Assembly (NCBI GenBank): GCA_041695045.1
Contig: JBGFRR010000164.1
Span: 7,482 to 71,481 of the forward strand
DNA: 64,000 bases
Origin: JBGFRR01 sp041695045
Lineage (GTDB): Bacteria > Bacteroidota > Ignavibacteria > UBA10030
Reading direction: 5' to 3'
Shown: positions 44,090-52,396 of the stretch, piece by piece
How the letters are laid out: every line of letters begins with the position of its first letter
Numbering within the stretch: position 1 is the first letter of the stretch
Position numbers and translations under genes: made by a program
The notes under the pieces: model-generated
What the model saw: the letters and a program-made list of their open reading frames with translations, nothing else
What the model was told of the DNA's origin: nothing
Databases searched by the model: none

Positions 44090-45130
44090 ATGCAACGCAG
44101 ATTGCTGATCCTCGCGGAAGGAACGTTCAGTCCGCTCTGCTCGAAAACGGCCAACGGTGCTCTTGCCTATTTGCCCGAGCAAGTCGTCGCCGTGATTGAT
44201 AGCACAAAAGTCGGGAAAACCGCGCAGGACGTTCTCGGCTACGGCGGCGCCGTTCCGGTCGTGAAGGACATTGCCGAAGGGATGCGCTTCAACCCCACGC
44301 ATCTTCTTATCGGCATTGCTCCTACCGGCGGCTACTTGCCCGAAGCATGGCGAGAGTGGATTCAGGAAGCAATCCGGAACAGGCTGCACATTCTGAGCGG
44401 GCTGCACACGATTCTTTCGGATGATGAAGAATTTGTTTCCCTTGCACGCGAGCACGGCGTTACGCTTACCGACTATCGGAAAATTCTCCCCGAAGCGGAA
44501 GTGGTCGCGAAAGGCACGTGGCGAACTCGCACGGCGAAAGTCATCCTCACAGTCGGCACAGATTGCAACATCGGCAAAATGACCACGTTGATGCAGATCC
44601 ACAAGGAGTTGGTGGGCCGGGGAGTAAATGCCGACTTCGTAGCGACCGGGCAGACCGGCATCCTCATCCGCGGTCGCGGCATCGCGGTGGACTCCATCAT
44701 CAGCGACTACATCGCCGGCTGCGTCGAGCGGGAAATCGACCGATCCGTTAAAGAAGGATACGAATATATCCTCGTCGAAGGGCAGGGAGCGTTGACGCAC
44801 ATGGGCTACTCGGGCGTTACACTCGGCCTCATCCATGGCTCGATGCCGGATGCGATGATTCTCTGCCACCAGCCGACGAGGTTGAAGGATGACTACGGAC
44901 TTCCGTTGCCCGAGCTCAACAGAGTGATACGGCTGCATGAAGAGATTGTCGGGTTCTTCCGGAAATCGAACGTGGTAGGCGTAGGGTTAAATTCGATTGG
45001 GATGACGGATGAGGAATCCCGGAAGGCCGCCGCGGAGATTGAACAACAGACCGGTTTGCCGGCTGTCGATACGTTCCGGTTTGGCGGCGGAACGCTCGTG
45101 GACGCCGTGTTGCAGTACTTTCACGATTGA
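44090..45130 (+). CDS. DUF1611 P-loop protein (DgcN-like, putative D-glutamate N-acetyltransferase)
   Basis: A 346-residue protein with N-terminal Rossmann-like domain and a C-terminal P-loop domain (TVGTDCNIGKMTTLMQIHKE). The DUF1611 family includes DgcN, reported in D-glutamate catabolism with an enolase-superfamily partner; assignment here rests on recalled family resemblance. The partner-like enolase lies 6 kb downstream. Its stop overlaps the lysA start. Confidence 0.78.
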   Translation: MQRRLLILAEGTFSPLCSKTANGALAYLPEQVVAVIDSTKVGKTAQDVLGYGGAVPVVKDIAEGMRFNPTHLLIGIAPTGGYLPEAWREWIQEAIRNRLHILSGLHTILSDDEEFVSLAREHGVTLTDYRKILPEAEVVAKGTWRTRTAKVILTVGTDCNIGKMTTLMQIHKELVGRGVNADFVATGQTGILIRGRGIAVDSIISDYIAGCVEREIDRSVKEGYEYILVEGQGALTHMGYSGVTLGLIHGSMPDAMILCHQPTRLKDDYGLPLPELNRVIRLHEEIVGFFRKSNVVGVGLNSIGMTDEESRKAAAEIEQQTGLPAVDTFRFGGGTLVDAVLQYFHD

Positions 45131-46407
45131 AAACAGAGCGCTTCTTGATCGAGTATCGCGATAATCAATTATGGTGTGAGGAAGTTCCCCTGCGCGAGTT
45201 AGCGGAGGAGTTCGGCACGCCGCTGTATGTCTACAGCAAAAACCGGATCCTCCAGAATTTGCATGCCATCCGTTCCGCGCTGCAAGGACGCGATCATCTG
45301 ACCTGCTATGCGCTGAAGGCAAATTCCAATCTTGCCATCCTCAAACTCCTTGCAGAGGAAGGCATCGGGGCGGATGTTGTGTCGGCGGGTGAAATCTATC
45401 TTGCACTCAAGGCTGGCTTTTTGCCGGAGAAGATTGCTTTTGCAGGGGTCGGCAAACGTGAGGATGAGATCGAGTATGCCCTCCAGCGCGGCGTGCGGTT
45501 CCTCAATATCGAGTCGGTGCAGGAGCTTCAGCTCGTTTCGCTCGTTGCATACCGCCTACAAACTACCGCGCGGGTGGCGCTTCGCATCAACCCGGATATC
45601 GATGCCGAGAGCCATCCGTACATTACCACCGGGCAGAAGCACAATAAGTTCGGCATCGATAGCGATAAGGCGATGGAAGCTTTTCGGATGGCGGCGGGGC
45701 TTCCGGGCATTGAGCTTGTGGGTATTCACGCGCATATCGGCTCGCAGATAACGAAAGTTGAGCCCTACGTCGCTACGGCGAAGTTTATTGTCAACCTTGT
45801 TCATGCGCTCCGGCAGGAGGGCATCCATCTTTCTCATATCGATATTGGCGGAGGTTTTGGCGTTCGATACGCGGCGGCGATTGAGCATGAGGCGCTTCCG
45901 AAGGAGCGCGCCAACGGCAACGCGCCGCTTGCAGCGACGGAGTTCCTGAATGCCATCCTGCCGATTCTCGAGCCTACTGGTTGCTCGATCTGGCTCGAAC
46001 CAGGCCGCTGCATCGTTGCCGATGCGGGCGTGTTGCTCACAACCGTCGTCTATACGAAAGAGAACAGCGCCAAGAAATTTGTCATTGTGGATGCCGGTAT
46101 GACGGATCTGCTCCGCCCGAGCCTCTACAACGCTCACCACCAGATTGTGCCGGTCGTGATCGAGACGTATGAGCACGAGACTGTCGACGTCGTCGGCCCC
46201 ATCTGTGAAACGGGTGACTTTCTCGCGCGAGACCGGCAGCTCTCGAAGGTCAAACGCAACGATACGCTGGCGGTGCTCACGGCGGGAGCGTACGGGTTTG
46301 TGACGACGTCGCAGTACAATGCGCGTCCGCGGCTGGCGGAGGTGCTCGTGAATCACGACAAGGTGCGTGTGATTCGGGAACGCGAAACATTTGAACAACT
46401 CGGCTAA
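45127..46407 (+). CDS. lysA: Diaminopimelate decarboxylase
   Basis: A 426-residue PLP enzyme converting meso-diaminopimelate to L-lysine. The PLP lysine is in YALKANSNLAIL; the substrate loop HAHIGSQI, GGGFGVRY, EPGRCIVADAG, CETGDFLARDR and AYGFVTTSQYN are present. It starts at TTG 45127, overlapping the DUF1611 stop by 4 bases, so translation is coupled. The next gene, asd, is in the same pathway. Confidence 0.95.
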   Translation: MKTERFLIEYRDNQLWCEEVPLRELAEEFGTPLYVYSKNRILQNLHAIRSALQGRDHLTCYALKANSNLAILKLLAEEGIGADVVSAGEIYLALKAGFLPEKIAFAGVGKREDEIEYALQRGVRFLNIESVQELQLVSLVAYRLQTTARVALRINPDIDAESHPYITTGQKHNKFGIDSDKAMEAFRMAAGLPGIELVGIHAHIGSQITKVEPYVATAKFIVNLVHALRQEGIHLSHIDIGGGFGVRYAAAIEHEALPKERANGNAPLAATEFLNAILPILEPTGCSIWLEPGRCIVADAGVLLTTVVYTKENSAKKFVIVDAGMTDLLRPSLYNAHHQIVPVVIETYEHETVDVVGPICETGDFLARDRQLSKVKRNDTLAVLTAGAYGFVTTSQYNARPRLAEVLVNHDKVRVIRERETFEQLG

Positions 46408-46421
46408 TCGGAGGATGGACA

Positions 46422-47414
46422 ATGAAGCTGCATGACGTAGCAGTGGTTGGCGCCACGGGACTTGTCGGCCGTGCGATGGTACGCGTATTGGAGGAGCGGA
46501 ACTTTCCGGTGAACCGCCTCATTCTTCTCGCGTCGGAGCGGTCGATCGGAAAAGAGATTCCGTTCAACGGCAAACCGGTGCCGGTCCAAAAGTTGGAGCC
46601 GGAACGCTTCCGGCATGTCGAGTTTGCACTCTTCTCTGCCGGCGCCAGCGTGAGCAAAGAGTTTGCTCCGATTGCCGTCAAGGCCGGAACGGTAGTCATC
46701 GACAACAGCAGCGCATTCCGTCTGGAGGAGGGGGTGCCGCTCGTGGTGCCCGAAGTGAACCGTCGGCAGATTTTCAAGCATAAGGGGATCATTGCAAACC
46801 CGAATTGTTCGACCATCCAGATGGTTGTCGTCCTCAAACCGTTGCACGACCTGTTCCGCATCAAGCGTGTTGTGGTCTCAACCTATCAATCGGTTACCGG
46901 CGCGGGCAAAGTCGGCGTTGATCAGTTGACGGATGAGCTTGCGCGTCGTGAGCCGAAGGTCAAGAAGTTCCCCCATCCGATTGCGTTCAACTGCATTCCT
47001 CACATCGATATCTTTTATGATGACGGGTACTCGAAGGAAGAGTTCAAGATGATGAACGAGACGAAAAAGATCATGGGGGAAAACATTAAGGTGACGGCAA
47101 CGACCGTCCGCGTGCCGGTGATCGGGGGGCACTCGGAATCGGTGAACATCGAGCTCGAAAAGCAGTGCACCGTCGCAGACGTGCGTGAGGTCCTCCGCAC
47201 AGCTCCCGGCGTCGCACTGCTCGACGAGCCGCAAGACAACGTGTATCCGATGCCGATCCTCGCGCAGGACAAGGACGACGTGTTCGTCGGGCGGATCCGC
47301 AAAGATGAGACCGTGCGCAGCGGCGTCAATCTTTGGATTGTCGCGGATAACATCCGCAAAGGCGCGGCGACGAACGCTGTGCAGATCGCCGCAGCGCTTG
47401 TGGTGGGGCGTTAG
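46422..47414 (+). CDS. asd: Aspartate-semialdehyde dehydrogenase
   Basis: A 330-residue enzyme reducing aspartyl phosphate to aspartate semialdehyde, an early step to lysine, threonine, methionine and diaminopimelate. The NADP motif VVGATGLVGRAM is at the N-terminus, the catalytic Cys in NPNCSTIQM, and the His in GGHSESVNIE. GGAGG precedes ATG 46422 by 7 bases. It lies 14 bases after lysA. Confidence 0.95.
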   Translation: MKLHDVAVVGATGLVGRAMVRVLEERNFPVNRLILLASERSIGKEIPFNGKPVPVQKLEPERFRHVEFALFSAGASVSKEFAPIAVKAGTVVIDNSSAFRLEEGVPLVVPEVNRRQIFKHKGIIANPNCSTIQMVVVLKPLHDLFRIKRVVVSTYQSVTGAGKVGVDQLTDELARREPKVKKFPHPIAFNCIPHIDIFYDDGYSKEEFKMMNETKKIMGENIKVTATTVRVPVIGGHSESVNIELEKQCTVADVREVLRTAPGVALLDEPQDNVYPMPILAQDKDDVFVGRIRKDETVRSGVNLWIVADNIRKGAATNAVQIAAALVVGR

Positions 47415-47564
47415 GCAATGCATTCCGCTTTCGACGGAGCTCCACATATTCTCTCAGTTCTCGAACCCGGCCGAAACAGGTTGCCGCGAGGAGTTCTGTA
47501 GGAACGACAAAGTTTTTATCACCGACCGCTGTAGCAATTTTTCATTTAGATCTGTTTGAAGCTC

Positions 47565-48452
47565 ATGAACGCAAACACGATAGCAGCACTACCTTTTCTC
47601 GTTACTGTATTCCTCGTGTTCGGAATTGTTGCGGGATGCTCAAAGAAAGAGGAAAACAAGGGAACAGACCTCGTCACGTTTGCCGTGCGAGGGCAGATCA
47701 TTTCACTGGAGCCGGAACGGAGAACCGTCACCATCGCGCACAAAGAAATCCCCAACTACATGATGGCGATGACGATGCCGTTCAGAGTGAAAGATACGAC
47801 GCTCCTCGCGAACGTCCAGCCGGGGGATTCGGTGGTCGGCACGCTGGCCGTCTCGCGTACGGAAAGCTGGCTCGCATCGCTTACCGTCACGTCGCGCGGC
47901 GATGATGCTCGCGTCCTCTCGCCGGATGAAGTAATGTTCAAGCGATTATTCAAAGAGGGGGAGCCGTTTCCCGAGTTCACCTTCACGAATCAGGACGGCC
48001 GGCGCGTTCGCATCGGCGACTTCCGCGGAAAAGTGGTGGCGTTCACCCTCATCTACTCGCGCTGCCCACTGCCCGATTTTTGCATTCGCATGAGCGATAA
48101 CTTTGCCAACATCCAGAAGCGGCTTGCACGCGAGTCGTCGCTCAACGGCAAGTGGCACCTGATGACGATCAGTTTCGACCCGGAGTTCGATACGCCCGAG
48201 GTGCTGAAGAAATACGGCCGCACCTATAATGCCGACTTCACCACGTGGGATTTTGTTACTGCGCCCATGGCATCCATCCGGACGCTTGCGGATGGACTCG
48301 ACCTTACCATAGAAGACGACGAGGGTGGATTGATTGCCCATAACCTTCGCACCGTGGTCATCGATGTGCGAGGGAATCTCTCCAAAGTTTTCCTCGGCAA
48401 TGACTGGACGCCGGAGGAAGTCGTCAACCACATGAAAATGCTGGCCCGCTAA
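47565..48452 (+). CDS. SCO1/SenC copper chaperone with CusF-like domain
   Basis: A 295-residue predicted lipoprotein (lipobox IVAGC). Residues of about 30-100 form a copper-binding CusF-like domain with the methionine motif NYMMAMTMPFRV. The C-terminal thioredoxin-fold SCO domain has the copper motif YSRCPLPDFC and the distal His in LIAHNLRTV. SCO proteins deliver copper to the CuA site of cytochrome oxidase; the fused N-terminal domain may load the metal. ATG 47565 is preferred; TTG 47556 is in frame. Confidence 0.92.
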   Translation: MNANTIAALPFLVTVFLVFGIVAGCSKKEENKGTDLVTFAVRGQIISLEPERRTVTIAHKEIPNYMMAMTMPFRVKDTTLLANVQPGDSVVGTLAVSRTESWLASLTVTSRGDDARVLSPDEVMFKRLFKEGEPFPEFTFTNQDGRRVRIGDFRGKVVAFTLIYSRCPLPDFCIRMSDNFANIQKRLARESSLNGKWHLMTISFDPEFDTPEVLKKYGRTYNADFTTWDFVTAPMASIRTLADGLDLTIEDDEGGLIAHNLRTVVIDVRGNLSKVFLGNDWTPEEVVNHMKMLAR

Positions 48453-48488
48453 CCCTGAACCCGGTGAACACCGTTCCGCCGGAACACC

Positions 48489-50372
48489 ATGAGCACCCCC
48501 ATTTCCAAACTTCTGTTTCGTCAGCGCATCCGGCAGGGACCGGTGCTGTGCGATGGAGCGATGGGGACGCTGCTCGACCTCTACGAGTACCCCGAACTTC
48601 CACACGAGATTCAGAACCTCAAAAACCCCGAGATTGTCGAGCGCATTCACCGCGAGTACATCGAGGCGGGTGCAGAAATCATCCAAACCAACACCTTCTC
48701 CGCCAATCGGCTGAGGCTCGCACAGTTTCATCGCGAGGATCGACTTGAAGAGATTAACCGTCGGGGTGTCGAGATTGCCAAACGCGTTGCAGGCGGTCGT
48801 GTCTATGTTGCCGGCTCCGTCGGGCCGACAGGAAAACTTCTTGAACCCATCGGCAAGCTCAAACTGCAGGAGGCGCGGGAAGCCTTCCGCGAACAGATCG
48901 CCATCCTCGTCGATGCAGGCGTCGACCTCATCATGCTGGAGACCTTCGTCAGCTTGCATGAACTCGATGAAGCCATCACTGCCGCGAAGGAAACAACGGA
49001 CCTCCCCATCGTCGCGCAGAAAGCGTTTCCCGAAGACGGCGCAATTCTTTCCGGCTCCTTCCCCATCGAAGTTGTTGAGCACCTGATCGGGCGCGGTGTC
49101 GATGTCGTTGGTGCAAACTGCACTGTTGGCCCGCAGCGGATGTTCAGCATCATTCGCACGATGTACAAGGACGGCGTGGTCATGGCCGCACAGCCTGCCG
49201 CCGGGATCCCTACGCTCCTCAATGGGCGCTCCATCTACCACACGACGCCGGAGTATCTGGCAACGTATGCGCGAGAGCTTCTCCAGGCTGGCGTAACGCT
49301 CATCGGCGCGTGCTGTGGCTCCACGCCTGCGCATATCCGAGCGATCCGCAGCGTCATGGATGACCTTGCGCGGCAGGGAATAAAATCCTCGCCCCGCTTG
49401 AGAAGCAGTGGGATGGCCAGGCCGCGTGAACGCCCCGACTTGTCGGGGCTCGACGCACCGCCAGAACCCGAACGCTCGCGCTTTGCCCGCGCCATCGGCC
49501 AGAAATTCTTGACGACTGTTGAGATCGACATTCCCCGCGGTCTCGATATGACGCCCGTGCTCGAAGGAGCGCGGTTTTTACACCGGCACGGCGTCGATGC
49601 CATTAACGTTACCGATGGAGCACGAGCGCGTCTGCGGATGAGTTCCGTCGCTATCTCGTATCAGCTTCAACAAGAGGTGGGAATCGAAGCGATGATGCAT
49701 TTGGCCACGCGAGATCGGAACATGATTGCGTCGCAGGCCGAACTCATGGGTGCTCATGCGCTCGGCATCCGTAATGTTCTTGCCATCACCGGCGATCCGA
49801 CCAGTATCGGCGACTATCCTCAAGCATCGTCGGTGTTTGATATCGATTCGGTCGGCCTGATCCGCGCGGTCAAGTCGATGAACGAGGGCCGCGACCTCAT
49901 GGGGAACAGCATCGGCGCGCGCACGGCGTTCCTCATCGCCTGCGCCGTGAACGCCATGGCGGACAATCTTGACGCGGAGTTGGAGAAACTCCGTCGCAAA
50001 GTCGATGCGGGCGCAGACATTGTCTTTACCCAACCGATTTACGACCTCCGCACTCTTGAGCAATTACTCAAACACACCGAGCAATGGAAACTTCCCGTCA
50101 TGCTCGGCGTGCTTCCGCTGCGAAGCTCCAAGCATGCGGAGTTTTTGCACAACGAGATTCCGGGCATGGCCATTCCCGCAGACGTCCGGCAACGGCTGCG
50201 TGCGGCCGGTGAGAACCCCGCCGCTTGCGGCGGGGTCGGCATCGAGCTTGCCATTGCATTGCTCGCCGAAGCCAAATCGTCGGTCGCCGGCGTGTATCTC
50301 ATGCCGCCGTTCAAAAAGCACGATATCGTCCCCGTCATTCTCGATGGGGCAGGAATAACCGTTCGTAGTTGA
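48489..50372 (+). CDS. Bifunctional homocysteine S-methyltransferase / methylenetetrahydrofolate reductase
   Basis: A 627-residue YitJ-type fusion. Residues of about 10-300 are the zinc homocysteine methyltransferase with GANCTVGP and GACCGSTPAHIRA supplying the cysteines. Residues of about 335-627 are the FAD MTHFR barrel (FLTTVEIDIPRGLDMTPVL ... DIVFTQPIYDL). Together they regenerate methionine. A linker with a low-conservation PDLSG segment carries the palindrome at 49433, and another palindrome at 50215 encodes NPAACGG in the MTHFR part. Confidence 0.94.
   Translation: MSTPISKLLFRQRIRQGPVLCDGAMGTLLDLYEYPELPHEIQNLKNPEIVERIHREYIEAGAEIIQTNTFSANRLRLAQFHREDRLEEINRRGVEIAKRVAGGRVYVAGSVGPTGKLLEPIGKLKLQEAREAFREQIAILVDAGVDLIMLETFVSLHELDEAITAAKETTDLPIVAQKAFPEDGAILSGSFPIEVVEHLIGRGVDVVGANCTVGPQRMFSIIRTMYKDGVVMAAQPAAGIPTLLNGRSIYHTTPEYLATYARELLQAGVTLIGACCGSTPAHIRAIRSVMDDLARQGIKSSPRLRSSGMARPRERPDLSGLDAPPEPERSRFARAIGQKFLTTVEIDIPRGLDMTPVLEGARFLHRHGVDAINVTDGARARLRMSSVAISYQLQQEVGIEAMMHLATRDRNMIASQAELMGAHALGIRNVLAITGDPTSIGDYPQASSVFDIDSVGLIRAVKSMNEGRDLMGNSIGARTAFLIACAVNAMADNLDAELEKLRRKVDAGADIVFTQPIYDLRTLEQLLKHTEQWKLPVMLGVLPLRSSKHAEFLHNEIPGMAIPADVRQRLRAAGENPAACGGVGIELAIALLAEAKSSVAGVYLMPPFKKHDIVPVILDGAGITVRS
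49433..49448. repeat. Intragenic palindrome (PDLSG type)
   Basis: CCCCGAC-TT-GTCGGGG within the interdomain linker of the fused methyltransferase/MTHFR gene, read as PDLSG, as at 31567-31582. Confidence 0.6.
50215..50236. repeat. Intragenic palindrome (NPA type)
   Basis: ACCCCGCCGC-TT-GCGGCGGGGT, a perfect 10-bp stem inside the MTHFR domain, encoding NPAACGGV. Confidence 0.55.
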
Positions 50373-50419
50373 AGCGGCTCTTTACCGTTCATTTCCCCCA
50401 AGCGTACGCTGGGGTTTCT

Positions 50420-51247
50420 ATGCCGTCAACCATTGGCACAATCTCGATCCGCGATCTCTCAACCAACGACGAGTACGACGCATGCGTGCGTTTGCAGCGT
50501 GAGACGTGGGGAAAGGATTTCGACGATGTCATCCCCGCTTCGCTGCTGAAGGTGAGCCAGAAGGTGGGTGGCGTGACGGCGGGCGCCTTCGATGAGAACG
50601 AGAGGATGGTGGGATTCGTGTTCGGGCTGACGGGAATGAAAGATGGCGCGCCGGCTCATTGGTCGCACATGCTCGCCGTCAGCAACGATGTGCGCGGCCG
50701 CGGCGTTGGAAAAGCGCTCAAGCTCTATCAGCGCAGTCGGCTGTTAGAGCAAGGCGTGCGTGTCGCGTACTGGACGTTTGACCCTCTTGTTGCTCGCAAC
50801 GCAAACCTGAATATCAACGGCCTCGGCGCTGAGATCGCTGAATATGTGAAGGACATGTATCTCGATACCGGCAGTGACCTCCATCGTGGCGTAGGGATGG
50901 ATCGCTTCATCGTCGTTTGGCGTCTTGATGATGAGTCCCGCAAAGCGGGACTCGAGGGGACCGTTCGACACGATGTAGAGCGTTTTGCACAAGCTCCGGT
51001 TGTGAACACGCGTGTCGAGAACGGCGGCATCATCGTTCCCGACGGCCGGGATCTGCCGATGGCGGAGACTGTACGGGTGGAGATTCCGGCCAACATTGAA
51101 GCGGTGCAGAAGCAATCTCTCGACCTTGCGGCACGCTGGCGCGCAAACACACGGCGGGCTTTCCTTTCGTATCAGGACGCGGGCTATCGCGTGGCCGCCT
51201 TCTATCACGATGCCGGCCGCTGCTTCTACTGTCTCGCCAAATTATAA
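50420..51247 (+). CDS. GNAT acetyltransferase, putative D-amino acid N-succinyltransferase
   Basis: A 275-residue COG3375-type GNAT protein. The acyl-CoA binding loop is VSNDVRGRGVGKALKLYQR. In Geobacillus kaustophilus a homologous gene beside N-succinylamino acid racemase encodes the succinyl-CoA:D-amino acid N-succinyltransferase that opens the D-to-L conversion pathway. The same gene order is seen here. ATG 50420 is the family start; the in-frame extension to 50369 overlaps the previous gene and a CCCCAAGCGTACGCTGGGG hairpin. Palindrome 50933-50953 lies inside. Confidence 0.8.
   Translation: MPSTIGTISIRDLSTNDEYDACVRLQRETWGKDFDDVIPASLLKVSQKVGGVTAGAFDENERMVGFVFGLTGMKDGAPAHWSHMLAVSNDVRGRGVGKALKLYQRSRLLEQGVRVAYWTFDPLVARNANLNINGLGAEIAEYVKDMYLDTGSDLHRGVGMDRFIVVWRLDDESRKAGLEGTVRHDVERFAQAPVVNTRVENGGIIVPDGRDLPMAETVRVEIPANIEAVQKQSLDLAARWRANTRRAFLSYQDAGYRVAAFYHDAGRCFYCLAKL
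50933..50953. repeat. Intragenic palindrome in the GNAT gene
   Basis: GAGTCCCGC-AAA-GCGGGACTC, a perfect 9-bp stem read in frame as ESRKAGL. Confidence 0.55.
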
Positions 51248-51259
51248 CGCGGGCCGTCG

Positions 51260-52396
51260 GTGAATCTCATTATCTCCAAAATCACCCTGCGCGAAATTCT
51301 TCTCCCCTTGCGGGAGCCGTTCCGTATCTCCTCGGGTGCTGTTCAGAATCGCCGCATCTGTCTCGTGGAGCTTGAAAGCGTCGACGGCGTCGTGGGCTGG
51401 AGTGAATGCGTGGCGGGAGAATTCCCCAACTACAGCTCCGAGACGATTGACACGGCGTGGTTGGCGATCAGGGATTGGCTTGCTCCGCGCATCATCGGAA
51501 TGTCGCTGACAGGCCCGCATGAGGTGCCTGAACTCCTCAACCCCGCTGTGCGGGGTCATAACATGGCAAAGGCGGCAATCGAAATGGGAGTGTGGGAACT
51601 CACTGCGCAGACGAAGAACATCGCATTAGCCCGGCTGTTGGGAGGCGTGAGAGCGACCGTCGAAGTAGGAATCTCGCTTGGTATCCAGCAAGACCCGGCG
51701 GCGCTCGTGGAAAAAGTTCGACAGAGCATCGAGCAGGGATACAGGAAGATCAAAATGAAGATCGAGCCAGGGAACGACGTCGAGTTTGTGCGAGCGGTTC
51801 GGGAAGCGTTCGGGCCGGACGCGCCTCTCATGGTCGATGCAAACAACGCCTACACGCTCGACGATGCCGACCACTTGAAGCGGCTTGATGAGTTTCTATT
51901 GATGATGATCGAGCAGCCTCTCGCACACGACGACCTTCTTCGCCATGCGCGACTCCAGCGCATGTTGGAAACACCCATCTGTCTCGACGAGTCGATCACC
52001 AGCGTCGAGAAAGCGGAGGATATGGTAACACTGGGCAGCGGGCGCATCGTCAACATCAAGCCGGGGCGTGTTGGAGGATTCCTGTCGTCGATTGCGCTTC
52101 ACGACTTTTGCGGCGACCACGGTGTGCCTGTATGGTGCGGCGGAATGTTAGAAAGCGGGATTGGCCGCGCGCACAACATCGCACTGGCATCACTGCCGAA
52201 CTTCACGCTCCCCGGCGACCTCTCCCCAAGCGCCCGCTACTGGGAGCGCGATATCGTGCAGCCCGAGTGGACGATGAGCAGCGACGGCACGGTAACGGTG
52301 CCGATGGACAAGCCGGGCATGGGCGTCGCGGTTGACCGTGACCGTGTGGACAATCTAACTGTGCGAGCGGAAACGCTGACGAGGCCATTCCCATGA
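51260..52396 (+). CDS. Enolase-superfamily NSAR/OSBS (N-succinylamino acid racemase type)
   Basis: A 378-residue TIM-barrel enzyme. The KxK motif is IKMKI (K165, K167) and the opposite catalytic lysine K267 is in NIKPGRVGG; metal ligands lie in MVDANNAY, MIEQPL and CLDES. This is the OSBS/NSAR family, which either makes o-succinylbenzoate for menaquinone or racemises N-succinylamino acids. No other men gene is present, while GNAT and M20 genes flank it, so NSAR function is favoured. GTG 51260 is the only good start. It overlaps the M20 gene by 4 bases. Confidence 0.88.
   Translation: MNLIISKITLREILLPLREPFRISSGAVQNRRICLVELESVDGVVGWSECVAGEFPNYSSETIDTAWLAIRDWLAPRIIGMSLTGPHEVPELLNPAVRGHNMAKAAIEMGVWELTAQTKNIALARLLGGVRATVEVGISLGIQQDPAALVEKVRQSIEQGYRKIKMKIEPGNDVEFVRAVREAFGPDAPLMVDANNAYTLDDADHLKRLDEFLLMMIEQPLAHDDLLRHARLQRMLETPICLDESITSVEKAEDMVTLGSGRIVNIKPGRVGGFLSSIALHDFCGDHGVPVWCGGMLESGIGRAHNIALASLPNFTLPGDLSPSARYWERDIVQPEWTMSSDGTVTVPMDKPGMGVAVDRDRVDNLTVRAETLTRPFP
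51540..51556. repeat. Intragenic palindrome in the NSAR-like gene
   Basis: ACCCCGC-TGT-GCGGGGT, a 7-bp stem encoding NPAVRG, close in sequence to the palindrome at 50215. Confidence 0.5.

Noticed and set aside
48453..48488. SAM or cobalamin riboswitch before the methionine-synthesis fusion gene
   Set aside because: Only 36 bases separate it from the SCO1 gene, too short for such an aptamer, and no conserved core was seen.
47946..49334. 462-codon minus-strand open frame opposite SCO1 and the methyltransferase/MTHFR gene
   Set aside because: Long but antisense to two well-supported genes, with arginine- and glycine-rich shadow composition and no domain.
51260..52396. Annotation as menC (o-succinylbenzoate synthase) of menaquinone synthesis
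   Set aside because: Sequence alone fits OSBS or NSAR; no other men gene is in the window and the flanking GNAT and M20 genes match the NSAR pathway. I kept the neutral NSAR/OSBS call.
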